Positions 24,361-36,425 of a stretch of DNA of 64,000 bases are shown here, piece by piece. A program made the translations under genes and the position numbers. The DNA is from Centropus unirufus (Eukaryota > Chordata > Aves > Cuculiformes > Centropidae), in assembly GCA_013397695.1 (NCBI GenBank), contig VYZI01000035.1:857614-921613 (forward strand). Direction: 5' to 3'. Every line of letters starts with the position of its first letter. Within the stretch, counting starts at the first letter, position 1. The notes beneath the pieces were generated by a model that searched no databases, was not told the DNA's origin, and saw only the letters and a program-made list of their open reading frames with translations.

Positions 24361-27300
24361 ATAGATGCATGCATATTAGTTACATTTATATAACACGTAT
24401 ATAAAGATGTAAACCTTTAGGAGCAGTTTTCATTTGAAATCCTTGCTTACTCCTAGGTGATTAGAAAGGATAATAATAACAATAAAAAACCCCTCAAATG
24501 GGGATTAAATCCTCAAGAGAAGAAGTGTTCCATTTATTGGAGCCTTGCTTATCTCACACAGAGTAAGGGGATTATGTGATTGCTTTTGTATTCCGAACGA
24601 TGGTGGCTAGACAGTTTCTGACATAATAGACTTGCCTACTGAAATAGAAACATTACTGTTAGATGGATTTGCAGCTGGCTGCAGCAATGCATTTGCCTGA
24701 ACAGAAATGTCCCTTGTAATTCACAGAAACACTTGCTCTGAGTGTGGAAGTTGGGCTTTTTGGGGAAGGCATACACTGCCTTTTGTTAGGCTCACGAGAC
24801 ACTGTACCCTTTGGAGACACTGGGGCTGGTGTGCTGATGAGAAGGGACCTGATTTTTTAAGCCCTTTTGAATTGAAGAGTGGAGGCTAGGTATGTAAGAA
24901 AAAAATGGCTTTTGAGATAAGTTGATAACTGATGTAAAGGCACTAAACAAGGGGCTTGATTCACAGGAGCGCAGTAGAGTTACCTGATCAACTGGCATGG
25001 GCTTTCCCTGAGAGCAGGGTTGGGGAGTATTTCTGTGCCAGAGCTCCATCTCTCCGGATGCAGAGGACAGGCTGCTTTGTGAGAAACACCAGCAGCTTTA
25101 AATACTATGTGGGAGACTTAGTTCCTCCCAGCCTTACCCTGCTAATTCAGACTGACCCATGTGCTGTCCTCCAGGGCTGCTGGTCTGCATTATCTGGCTG
25201 CTAATGCACCTCTTGAAGTGTTTGGTCCTGTTTTCCTCTGGTATTGTGATCACAGTTTTGAGTCTTAGAGATAGCTTTATAGGAGCAGAAGGGAGCCTTT
25301 GCATCCTTTTCCAGCCAAGGACAGAAGTTCCCTGCTGAAGGTGACCCTGGGGCATGCAGAGCAGGTCTTGGTTCTTCCCCCTCTATGTCCCTTGCCTTTC
25401 TGTGGGGCACTTCTTTCCCCACTTTGGTAGCTCAGCAAATCTCAAGTGATAGCAGAGGTGCTGCTATCTGGCATGGCTGGGCAACAACAGAACCAAAACC
25501 CCCAGGCTGGGGCTTTTGAAGTTCTCAGTCTGGGGAGGGCACTGTTGGCTTCAGAGGAGCAGCACAAGGCCAATGCCGAGCACCTGGTAAGAATCGTCCC
25601 CATCCACGCCTGAATCCCTGCACTGAAGCAATGCTGAGCCACATCTTTGGGCTGCACTTTGCTATCCTTCCCTCTAAATCTCAGTGAACCTTTTCCAAAG
25701 GTTATGTCAAAATAAAGCATGATCCCAGGGCCCCTCAGCTCTTTCCTGTGCCCCTAGCTAGCTGTCCCCGGGGACAGACAGTCTGGGAGGGGTGTACCCC
25801 AGTACTTGTGCAGCTTCTGGGGGTGTGATTGAGTCCATCTATCCCTTCCGTAGATGGAGATCACTCGGGGGTCAGAGCATCTTTTGAGGCAAGGCAACCT
25901 ACCACCACATCAGCATCAGAAAGGGTCATCAAAGGGTTAAGGTGCTTGGGCCATCTCAACTGCATCAGAGCTACTCTCCTTTCCTGTTTTCATTCATCTC
26001 TGACCACTTCCACCAACACACCCACTCCCACCCCTTCCCATAGCCTGGTCGGTTTTTTGGGGGAAGACATTAACTTTCTGCACTGTTGCTTTTAGTGTGG
26101 GGTTGGTATTTTTTTTTTACTTTAAGATTATGTCATTTAAAAATCATTTCACTTCTAAAAATGACAATAAACTTTACACTTCCCTGCTGTAAAACAGGCC
26201 AGTGCTGTCAGTAGTCTGCTCATTCTGGGGGATTTATGGCCCCATGTCTGATGTGATGCAATCCTCTCAAATGAAAAATCATCACAACTGAGCCTGTAGC
26301 ACAAAGAGACGATTTAAGAGGAACGAGAATAATTAAGGCTGCCCCTTACAAACCCAGCACAAAGGCATTTCTCAGAGCAGCCTGTACTCTTAGTGAATAG
26401 GCAGAAGGGGATCTTAGTTTTCTAAGACTGAAATCCCCCATGGTTTCCACCACATCTGTGAGTGAAGGCGAGTCTGTGTCTTCAGATTTTAGCTGATGCT
26501 TGAGGAGAAAAAGAGGCTGCCTTTCTGGGGAGATCCTGCTTCCCCAAGCTCTCCAGACCTTGTCAATCCTGACTCTGGGAGGAGAAGATGCTGAGCATGT
26601 GCCGGGTGGTTGCAGCGCACACGTGTGCCCACGTAGCTCTGCATCACCCTGCTTTCAGCTGTTCTCTCAGTAAGGAACCGAGAGCATCCTATGGCCCCAC
26701 ATATTTGCATAAATAGCAGATATGACTTCAGTTAGACCATGTCTGTCATCCCTTGCTCAGTGGCTACTGTCTCCCTCGAGCCCATCCATGGCTTGTTTCT
26801 CATTCCTTGGATTTGAAGACTTCTGCTACCAAGTCTCCTGCACAAGCTGCTCACCCAGGTGTCAGTCCAGGGCACGACTCTTACCCATGTCCCATAACAG
26901 CCCAAACCAAGAATGGTTTAAAATTTGGAATTGTTTCCCAGGCTCTCAGGCACTGCAGCCCTCTGTTAAACCTCCCTGAGGTCCCTCTTCCCAAGGCTCC
27001 CAGATGCAGCCTGCCTTCCCCTCAGGACTGAGGTGCCAGGTCACCACCTCCTGCTGTGCTGCTGGCTGATTGAAAAGGGACCTGTGGTGCACTACTTTTC
27101 CCTCCTAACTTTTTCCTAAGGCACCAAATTGCCTTTTCTTTTCTGTGGGGGGGGGAGGGGAGGAGGGAAATGCCCAGCAAGTATGTGTCCTCCTGCTCAT
27201 TTACTCTGTGCTTGAAATCAGAAATTCAAACAAGGTATTTAAGGAAGAGAAAAAAGCCATGTTATAACTGAAATAATTTCGGTTGTTTTTTAGAAGTCCC

Positions 27301-27484
27301 CACAAAGACAGTTTCTCCAGAAATTTGGGGGATTTTAGGCAGCCACTTTAAATAAACTACTGTAGATGGTCTGAAATAGGCACGTGCTGCGTGAGCAGCA
27401 ATTGCCATTGAGCTGCGCTCTCTTTGAGAATGGAATTCATGCCCAAAATGTTAAAGGAAACGACCACTCCAGTTAAACGACAAA

Positions 27485-27489
27485 GTGAT
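27485..27489. repeat. Target-site duplication, left copy (GTGAT)
   Basis: GTGAT immediately precedes the LTR and is repeated exactly at 28069-28073 after it. Confidence 0.85.
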
Positions 27490-27918
27490 TGTGATAGTTG
27501 TGCTTCTGATTCGTGTCAATGTGAGACAGGGCTGGGTCCACACCATGGCATGTGACCCCTAACCCCCCCTGTTTGTGTGTGAAGAATATTATCCTGATTC
27601 ATGTCGATTTAGCACAATGCTGGGAGGGGGAGACAGAAGGACGAGTCATCCCTTGTACGGCCTCAGTACCGAACGCCTGAGATGGGAGTTAAGTTGTTTG
27701 GGGGTATGTTAGTGGGGTGAAATTGTTTGTAAAGTGTTTTAACTGTTTGTTAATGACCGCAAAGTATTGTGTGGAGGAACCAGGCCGCACCTGTTGTAAA
27801 GTGATGAGCAGGAAAAACCGGAATGCACATACGGAGGAGAGAGACTATCTTATTCAGTGATCACCGATGTTAATGTCTTTTCTAGGAATTATAATGAATA
27901 ATGTATTAGACTTTGGTA

Positions 27919-27924
27919 TATAAA
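27919..27924 (+). promoter_or_regulatory. TATA box of the solo LTR
   Basis: TATAAA lies within GGTATATAAACTTTG, about 430 bp into the LTR and upstream of the GC-rich presumed R region. Confidence 0.6.
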
Positions 27925-28013
27925 CTTTGTGATTTTTTGGATGGGTGTCTTCGGTGGAGCGGGATGGCTCCCGGCACACCCAGCGTGGCAGCGCTGTTTG
28001 CTTGTCTTTACTT

Positions 28014-28019
28014 AATAAA
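28014..28019 (+). terminator. Poly(A) signal of the solo LTR
   Basis: AATAAA lies 49 bp before the LTR end and is followed by T-rich and TG-containing sequence. In sense orientation inside MAML2 intron 2, it could in principle end transcripts prematurely. Confidence 0.55.
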
Positions 28020-28068
28020 TTCTAAATTTTTATTGAAAACCTGTTTTGAGGTGTAACCAAATATCACA

Positions 28069-28073
28069 GTGAT
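28069..28073. repeat. Target-site duplication, right copy (GTGAT)
   Basis: This is an exact copy of 27485-27489, directly after the terminal CA of the LTR. Confidence 0.85.
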
Positions 28074-31000
28074 CATTTAAAAAACACACAACTTTAGTTT
28101 ATATGCCTGCCTTCAACTGAAAAAAATACCAGTGATTGCAACAGGAACAGACTCTGGCTGAAAGCATTTATTAAATCTCACTCCTTATCTAAAACCGTGA
28201 CTGAACAGGGTACCAACAAGAGATCCAGTTTTCATCTGCACAGGATTTTGAACTATAGGAAATATATATTTTGCATCCTCAGTAGCTGGTTTGGCTCTCT
28301 CTTCCTTTCGAAGAGGGAGGATTATAAAAGCTTCAGGTCAACTTGTGGCTGAAAGCACTCTAAGATCACCATCATTGCAGAATTGTGCAAACAAATAGTG
28401 CGATTTAATAATGATAATCAATGTAACAAATATAAGAAGCGTACCAGTGCTAATCACATTTCATACAAATAATATTTTTTGTTCTTACTGCAGAAAAAGA
28501 TGTATCTTTGATGCAGCTCCTTGTTTATTATAATTTCTGTGACTGTTGTTTTATGTACTGCTTAAATCCAATTAGGAATGTGACTCCCTGGTATTCTCAG
28601 CAGACTGCATTCAGGGAGACCTGAGATAGTGGCTCATTTGCTCTACATGCTTATTCTCTTTCTGCTTGTCGGACGTAGATGATAATTGCTGATATGCAGA
28701 TAACTGCATTGCTGGATCTGGAGACATGTTTTTACGTTTTGGACTGTTTGGGAAATTTTTTTTGCACACATTCCATGGCCAAATTATGAGAATTAATAAT
28801 ATGTGGTCACGGCCACTCAAGACCATCATTTCTGTTTATTCAGTTGATAACCCTAAAAGCTGGATTTGAAAAAAAATTTGTATTCTTCCACTATATTAGT
28901 TTTTATTGATCAGGGAAGCAATGCCAACTGCAGATAGAATAGAGGTGGACTTAGCCAGCATGGTGTCCCAAGAAAAGGTAGTGTCCTAAATCTTTCCTTT
29001 AGCAAATCCCATCAATATGTCCTTCACATTTTTCCTAAATTTCTCTCCCACCATCCTTCTCCTAACCCTCCCTTCCCAACTTTCTCTCTCTTCTCCCTCC
29101 CTGTTGCTTTCAAAACCTGCAAAGGATCTAGGCTCTGAGGAACATCTGGGTCTGCTGATGTGCAGAGCTGACAGTGCTGCTGTGGCTGTGCTAGACAAAG
29201 TTTGATGCAAATCCTGACTATCTAAACTTGTCAAACCATTGGGACAAAGATCCAGGGTGTCACTCAGTCCCACTCAGAGCTGAAATGGAACGGCAGTGTG
29301 CAGCTGTATAACAGGGGATGGAGTGTTCTACTGCCTCTGTCCATGCACTGAGGGCTGTCACTGCTCCAGCTCTCCAGGTGCTGCTTAAGAAGGGAAGGTC
29401 CTGCAGGTCAGCCTCATTGCCCTTGTTACTGTTGCTTCCATGTTTCTTGGGTAAGCCATAAATTCACTCCATTTTAGCGTTCCTGTCATAACAGCTGTAC
29501 ATGATCTGCACCATGTGGTTGTTTTTCTGAGCTGACCAGCCAATAGACATTGGTTCTACTTCAGGGGTGAAAACCCCTGAGCATTGGGCAAAACAAATTA
29601 GCTCAGGTTGCAAGAGGAATGTGTAATGGTGCAGATTCCTTCCTGCTGGCACTTTCCTTCAGCACAGCTCCTGCACGGATAAATGGCAAAACCAGTTGTT
29701 TCAGAAGAAACTGGTTGTAGGCTCTGCCTTTGGGCACGTGGGGAGCTGAGGTAGAAATTAGGGGGAGATGCCATCTGCTGGAATGTTTGGACACTGTCAG
29801 AAGGAGAAATGGAGCTGAAAGCAGCTGTGAGCAAATGCAATGGGAGAATGAATTAACGCTCGATGGCCATCAGTAGCCACTGGCTAGGGCTTCAATCCCA
29901 CCTGCCCCTGGCTCCACCGCTCAGAGCCCTGGAGCTGCCGCTCTCCTCCCGGTGGGATGCTTGCCTGACCCTGCTGGCCCAGCAGCTGCTGAATCGCAGC
30001 CGCCGCTGCTGTTTGTGGCTGCCCGAGGCTGGGAAAGAGAGTGTGGAGGGAAAGAGGACAAATAGAAAAATGTAGCACAATCAATAAAAGTAGGTATAAA
30101 GGAGAATAAAAGGTTAAAAATCAAGACATTTAAGTGGGAAGAACACTAAGCCTACAGAATCCTTGGAAGGGAAAGCTTTTAATAGCAGGAATCACAATAA
30201 CAATAATTGTCATCAATGGGGACTGATAAATGTGTGTCTCTAATCCAGCAAAATGTTGAACTTCACTGAGTAATGCTACTAACACCTTAGTTCAGCACTT
30301 ATGCAAATGCTTGAATGGTAAAGATAAAATTAAACCAAATGCAGGAAACAGCACGTCAAGAATAAAACTGCTAATTGTTTTTTTTATTTAATCCTTTGAT
30401 TCTCATTACTGCTTCTCTCTACAACCCACTGTGTTTTCACTGTAACTTCCAAACTTTCAAGGTGGTTATGGAGAAGCAGGTAGAGCTCAGTGCTTTCTTC
30501 ATTTCCCCCCAGTGTGTGATTGCACTAAATGTCTTTTTAATATTGCTTTTTACCACTTTGATTTTTTTTATTTTGTTGTTGTTGTTGTTCACATAAGAAA
30601 ACCCCAAGGCAGGCATTACATATGATTTATCAGGAAATATCTGGGGCTGTGCCAGCTGATTCAAAAAAGAAAAAGAAAGCAAGTGCAGCACACACAAGAG
30701 CCCATCTGAATAAGATTCCTTGGGCAGCAGTCATGAGAAAAGTCCTCTGTTAACTGGAGCTGGGTGAGCTGACAGTAACGGAGATACCTGTGCTGGTTTC
30801 TCATGGTAAAGGGGAAACAATATCATCTTTCACCACATGTTAATAGGAATTAAAAATAATAGGCTCAAGCTTCCTAACTTAGCATCAGAGTTGAAACATT
30901 TACAAATGTTCATTGGTGCGGGGTTTTGCTTTCATATGTTACCTGAGCTGTGGCTCAGAGCCTTACAAGGAGGTATTTGGAAGGGATCCGTTCAGCATGA

Positions 31001-31249
31001 TTCTGCTCCTGAGTGGGCAAGGAAAGGTGTGCACCATTAGATGCTCCTGCTGGCTCTAAGGCCACTGTTAAACCCTTGGGAACCATGAACCATGGTCTTG
31101 CTTTACCAGCAGGAGGTTCTGGCAACATCTTTAGGTGGATCTTGGAGCTGGGAAGTGAAAAGAAAATGTCATGGACAAAGAAAGAAAAGAGTGGGAGAGA
31201 GAATGCAAACAAGGGACAGGAGAGAGCAGAAATGTAGGTGCATAATATA
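28074..31249. other. Intron 2, unique segment with a GC-rich patch
   Basis: Mostly AT-rich unique DNA. About 29890-30050 is a short GC-rich, CpG-containing patch that is open in several frames on both strands. A TTG run lies at 30573-30589. No gene is supported. Confidence 0.5.
30573..30589. repeat. (TTG)n short microsatellite
   Basis: Almost six uninterrupted TTG units follow a T-rich run. Confidence 0.85.
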
Positions 31250-31432
31250 TACACTGCCCAGAGAAGTCAGGGATGCCCCATCCCTGGAGGTGTTCAAGGA
31301 CAGGTTGGATGAGGCCATGAGCAACTTGATCTACTGGAAAGCATCCCTGCCCATGGCAGGGGGCTTGGAACTAGGTGATCTTTTAGGTCCCTTTCAGCCC
31401 ACCCCACCGAACCTATGAATCCTATGATTTTG
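31250..31432 (+). mobile_element. CR1 LINE fragment, 3' end, sense
   Basis: The sequence runs from CACTGCCCAGAGAAG through GATGCCCCATCCCTGGAGG, TTCAAGGACAGGTTGGATGA and CCCATGGCAGGGGGCTTGGA to a tail with CCTATGAATCCTATGATTTT. This is the terminal 180 bp of a typical chicken-like CR1. It is severely 5'-truncated. Confidence 0.92.
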
Positions 31433-34400
31433 TGTTGTCAACTCAAATTCAACTTGGAAAGTCCATGTCTTCCTTGCACTGGCTCCAATCAATAGCTCAT
31501 AGTGATGACATGCAGTGCTGTGGATTGTTAGAGACTCGTAAGGTTTAATCTTCAAAGCTGTTCAAAGGTTCTATCTCAAAGTTATGGAGGAGTTAAGATA
31601 GAACGGTGATGAAAAATAATAGGCAGTCACGTAAGTACCTGGATAGCTGCCTAACCAGTCTGCCAGCTGGCCAGGGTTTTAAGGATGTGACCTTTGGATG
31701 ACCTGTGTTTCATTTGCTTGAAAGTTCCAATCTTTTCTCCCTCACCTTGATCCTGAAACTGGCTACCAGTGGATAAACAGTTTGGGGTCTCTTATGGCAT
31801 CCTTCATGAGGGTTCACTTCACAAAACACCTCATTCTCAGGCATGCGTTCACCTATTCCTCGTTGGGGTGAGCATATGGACCTGCTCCTCCAGAGGAAAT
31901 GTGTGGTATTCGAAATGTCATTGCCAGCTCCTCGCAAAATCAAGGAGACATCTTCTGTGTGATTTTTCCCAATAATGACATGGGAGGATAAGACCATTTT
32001 GCCATCCCTGTCCCCAATGAGTTCTACATGGGCTCTGGATACCAGCATCGTGAAGATTTGGGTTTGTTCCAATTGAGAGGATAGATGTGGATTGCTGTAA
32101 AGGGGAGGGAAAACAAATTTGCCTTTTGAGATTGAACTGCTACTGAAATGTAAAGCTCTCCCCAGCTTCCTGAATTTAGTTCTTATATCTGAAAAATTTT
32201 CTTTGTCCTTATCCCAACTCTTCAATGCCATAGAAGACAATAGCACCAGAGGACTTCTTTTTCAGAATGCAACAATGCACCTTCTGTAATTAAATTAAAC
32301 TAGGACAATACCAATAACAAGTCAAATAATAATAATAGCCAGGAGAAGTAAAGTTGTAAATCCTGCTGTCTGAAGAGTTCTAATTCTACTCAGAGCCCAT
32401 GAGTAACATTGGTGCTCTCAGTGCTGCAATGCTTTTTCTCTCTCGTAGTGAAAAGAAAGGTAACACTGTCTCTCTACAAAATGTACCAAATGACATGTGA
32501 GTCAGTCCTGTACTCTGAAACCCTATCTGGAACACCAGGGGAGTAGTTAAGCAGCTGCCTTCTCGCTGTCATAAAATTTGATAGCTTTTTGCAAATATGT
32601 ATTATACAAGCAAATGTTTTGTTTACTTTTAATGTGTTCGAACACACACACTGCCAAAAAAGCTAAGTACCTCCACAAAGTTTGGTATTAATTCTTTCCC
32701 ATCTTCACTTGTTTGCTTATTGATTTGGATTTAGGACAAAACAAAAAATGCCCTCAATGTCATTGTCCAACTTGAAAATTTTTAAGAAATAAAGAAAAGA
32801 GCGGACATTTGGAAGAAAAAAAATGATGGTTTTGTGGAGCTCCATCCAAAAAAAAGGAGGAAGATTACTAAAATACCTTCATTCACTGTTTAAAATAATT
32901 GCTCCAGGCAGGAAAGTTGGCTCTTGAAGCATTTATTAAATCAGTTCAGAGGGATCTGTTTTCCACAAATGAGATAAATGTCACGATGAAGTTTTTAGGC
33001 ATTCACTGTACATCACATTTTCCTTCCACTGGAAAGCAGAATAAAAATGTGCACAAATAAAATTACTTACATATGTAAAAATCACATTCAGCTTAAATAA
33101 TCTTTTCTTCCTGCCTGGATGTATCAACAGTGTATCAAAGCTTAATGTAATCTTTTAAGAGTATGATTATTTGAGAATGTTTTCATCCTCTCTACTCCTT
33201 ATTGTTAACCTACATCAAAGCAAACATGTAAACAAGTATTTATCTGGATAGCATCTTTATCTTGGTCACTGTGGCTCTGGGTGCTCCCTGTGTGTATATG
33301 GAAAGGGTCATTCAGACAAATTGATAATAATTCTTTACAAATTCTTTTTGCTATCATCCATTTACTAACCTCTCTTTCTTTTTGCTTAGTCTCTTATTCC
33401 CATTATGTGCATTCCAGACTGCTCCAGCTCCTGGAAATGTCTGTTTTTCTGCTGCCTACTGTTTGCTAGCACCATGCAACCTAATGTTGCCAGGTGCATT
33501 CATTGTGGCCACAGGACTGAAGACCTGGCATGGTGACAGGGCATGCTGCTCTCATCTGCAGCCTTCAAACTTCCATTGCTAGTCAGTCCGGAGGTTTTCT
33601 GCCAATTGAGTCCATTGCATTTTAGTAGAAATAGGGCAATGCTCTTAGGTGTTTGCATTCCCTTTTGTTAGAGGAGAGATAAACAAGGCACAGACTGAGA
33701 AAACAGGAAAACACTGTGAGGTCTTGTGAGGTCACAAACTGTGGGATAACATGGATCTCTACAAGCTGACTCTGTTCCATGAAGATCCCAACATAAATCT
33801 TAAGCAGCCACAGGAAAGAAAGACATTTTATTTCCAATATCTCATCAGAGTACCACCTGATTATGCCTTTGGAGAGAGGGTTGAAACAACTTAAAGGGCT
33901 GGGAGGATACTGAGGGAACCTTTCAGTCCCAAAACACTGAGTTTTATAATCCTCACTCAAGCTAGGGAAAGCTATTGTCAATAGTCCCTTGATATTTAAG
34001 CTCTCCAAACCTCTGAGTCATTGGGCCTACTCATCTGAGTCATTACAAAAGGGAGGGAGTGCTGCTTTCGCACAGAGGACTTTAACAAAGGCCAATTTTT
34101 CACGGAATATCCCACTGGACAAATCCTCTACTGTCTAAAAGTGAAGAATGTTCAAAGCTTGACAGAGTAGAGCAAAAGAGAATCAGGAAGAAGGTGGCAG
34201 GTGGGAGGTGGAAAGCAGTGATAAGTACAACAGTTCCGATGGCTTCTGTCTTCTCTAGAGGATGTTCAGCCAGTTTTCTGTCCTTGCTTTATATAATTCA
34301 TGCTTTGCTTTCCCAGCATTACTGATGGGAATCTCAAAAGATTACAGAAGGCATGAAAAGAAAGTTTGTTCCTTGCCAGGTCAAAACATTAACCAGGGAT

Positions 34401-35107
34401 GAAACAACTCAAGGAAAAGCCACAGAGTAGGAAAAATGTAGTTTTGATGGTTCTTGGGGCTGGTAACAGATTTTGGCAGGGCAATTTAGGAAATCTTTCT
34501 GAATGAGCTGTCTGGCAAGTTGTAGAAGGGCCCTATGGTCACACAGACTTCTATGCCGGGTGTCTCCACCACAAGTGTTTGTCAGGTTGACCTTGCCTTG
34601 GGTGAAACAATGCTGTTTGGTCTTGCAATGGCATTGAAGTATGGAACTCTGTCTTCTAAGCAAAAATTTATCTTATCTAACAACCGAAATCTTAAGGTAA
34701 TAATCTAAATGCTGTAGCTTTATTCCTCTGATGTATCAACACTGGGATTTTTTCTGTTGTGTCAGTACCTCACATGTTGACTTCCGGGAGATTATTAAAT
34801 GTGTCACTCCTGTGCCATGAAAGCGATAGACATTTATCCTTAAAGGGTAACTGACATTTTTAGAACACAGGCATGCCCTTGTAGAGAGAAAGGTGTCATA
34901 ACCAGATTTATACTTTCCACTGTTTTATATGTGTGGGGTCCATTTTATGGCCAACATCACGCAAGGAGGATCTTGGACAGTGACAGTACTTCTTGCAAGA
35001 CTATTCTGTCTTTGGTTATAGTAGATTTCAAAATGCTTTATTTTGTGTGTGAGATTGTTTTGACATCTTTAAATGCCAGAATGTAGGATATCAACATCCC
35101 TGTGTTT
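31433..35107. other. Intron 2, unique segment with one antisense open frame
   Basis: No repeat was recognised. A 178-codon antisense frame (32246 down to 31710) is longer than its neighbours but has no domain I recognise. The rest is AT-rich without coding character. Confidence 0.5.
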
Positions 35108-35517
35108 TATCCTGTGTTCAGTTTTGGGCCCCTCACTACAAGAAGGACATTGAGGTTCTGGGGCCTGTCCAGAGAGGAACAGCAAAGCTGGTGAAGGGGC
35201 TGGAGAGCAAGTCTTATGAGGAGCGGTTGAGGGACCTGGGGTTGTTTAGACTAGAGAGAAGGTGTACAAGGGGAGACCTTATCACTGCCTACAACTAGCA
35301 GAATGGAGGTTGTAGAGAGTTGGGTGCTGGTCTCTTCTCCCAAACAGCAGGTGATAGGACAAGGGGGAATGGCCTCAAGCTGTGCCAGGGGAGGTTCAGA
35401 TTGGACATGGGTAGATGAGGTACTTAAGGATATGGTTTAGTGGTGGACAGGTGCGTTTGGACTTGATGATCTCAAAGGTCTTTTCCTACCTCATGATACT
35501 ATGATTCTATGATCCTG
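35108..35517 (+). mobile_element. CR1 LINE fragment, sense, internally deleted
   Basis: It starts at the CR1 words GTTCAGTTTTGGGCCCCTCA and AAGAAGGACATTGAGGT, continues through GGAGAGCAAGTCTTATGAGG and GCCAGGGGAGGTTCAGATTG, and then jumps at about 35410 to ATGAGGTACTTAAGGATATG. This skips roughly 100 bp of the usual 3' region (the part that ordinarily includes the GGCTGCCCAGGGAGG block). It ends GATACTATGATTCTATGATC, the CR1 tail. Confidence 0.92.
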
Positions 35518-36221
35518 GGTTTTGGCATTGGTCTGCTGGTTGATTACAGAAATTACAATCAGGAATGCAATTGGGAAGTGCCGACGTGGATGGATTTTAT
35601 GTCTGTTTTAGCAGATACCTGTTTTCTGCTTCCCATCTGGCTTGAGATGAAATTGCACTTCCTTTTAGTTCCATTATGTAAGTAATGAGATGTGAAGACT
35701 TTTATCTAATGAAGTTCAGATTATCAATGGCCTAAGGGAGAAAGTTGAATCAAGTTAGGCAAGAAACTGTGAAGCTAAATAGTTGGGTTCTTAATAAAGG
35801 GGTTTTATCATTGGGATTAAGACCTGGATTTTTGGTGCAACAGATACAAATATATAAAAAAGGGTGAGTAAGAAAGTGATAACACAAATTATTCAGTGTA
35901 AACAAAAAAAAAACAGCTGCAAAAGAAGTGGGCAAAGTATTTCTGGAAACTGAATGACTCTCTGAAATGGTGAATGTCTAAATACAAACTAACGGACATA
36001 GCTAAAAGAAACAATTCTGTGTATATGTAAAAAAACATGATCCCTGACTTAGCTGCCACTGCTCTGGAGAGACATATTGAATTATTCTGTGTAGTTCTCT
36101 GAAAATATCAGGATTAGCAGTTACTAAAGAGCCAAATAGCAGGTACAAAGTATTAGAAAGGGAATAGAAAGCAGAGTACAAAACATCGATATCTCAGTGT
36201 TTCAGCCCATGATTCACCCAC

Positions 36222-36425
36222 ATTTTGAGCTGCTGCATGCAGTTCTGTTTTTCTGGAAGAGGAAGATAGAAAGGCAGCAAAGATGATAAAGAGGTATGAA
36301 TGGTCTCCAGGTGGGAACAGATTAAATGGTCAAACACTCTTCACCTTGAAAAAGAGACATCTGGGAGGGCCAGACAGAGGCCTAGAGGCATGGGTGACAT
36401 GGAAAAGGTATACGAGAGTGAAAAA
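36222..36425 (+). mobile_element. Ancient CR1/L3-like LINE remnant, sense
   Basis: GCTGCTGCATGCAGTTCTGT, then GAAAGGCAGCAAAGATGATA, CTTCACCTTGAAAAAGAGAC and a block ending GACATGGAAAAGGTATACG follow the order of the old CR1/L3 3' ORF region. Divergence is high, and no terminal tail is visible. The boundaries are approximate. Confidence 0.6.

Larger units (their letters stand above)
13941..27484. other. Intron 2, 13.5-kb segment of unique DNA
   Basis: This segment holds a 31-bp imperfect tandem repeat (19466-19555), a TG dinucleotide run (24334-24360), a G-run (about 27146-27170) and an AT-rich block with a POU octamer (18129-18240). Open frames up to 204 codons (18846-19460, +) lack recognisable domains. 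No gene is supported. Confidence 0.6.
27490..28068 (+). mobile_element. Solo LTR of an endogenous retrovirus, 579 bp
   Basis: The element begins TGTGATA and ends TATCACA, a perfect 7-bp inverted terminal repeat with the canonical TG...CA ends. It is flanked by identical 5-bp duplications GTGAT. Inside on the + strand are a TATA box (TATAAA, 27919-27924) and, about 95 bp later, a poly(A) signal (AATAAA, 28014-28019) near the 3' end. This order is expected of U3-R-U5 in sense orientation relative to MAML2. No gag, pol or env sequence flanks it, so it is a recombined solo LTR. The 5-bp duplication suits a class III (ERVL-like) element but does not prove it. No protein is encoded. Confidence 0.9.
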
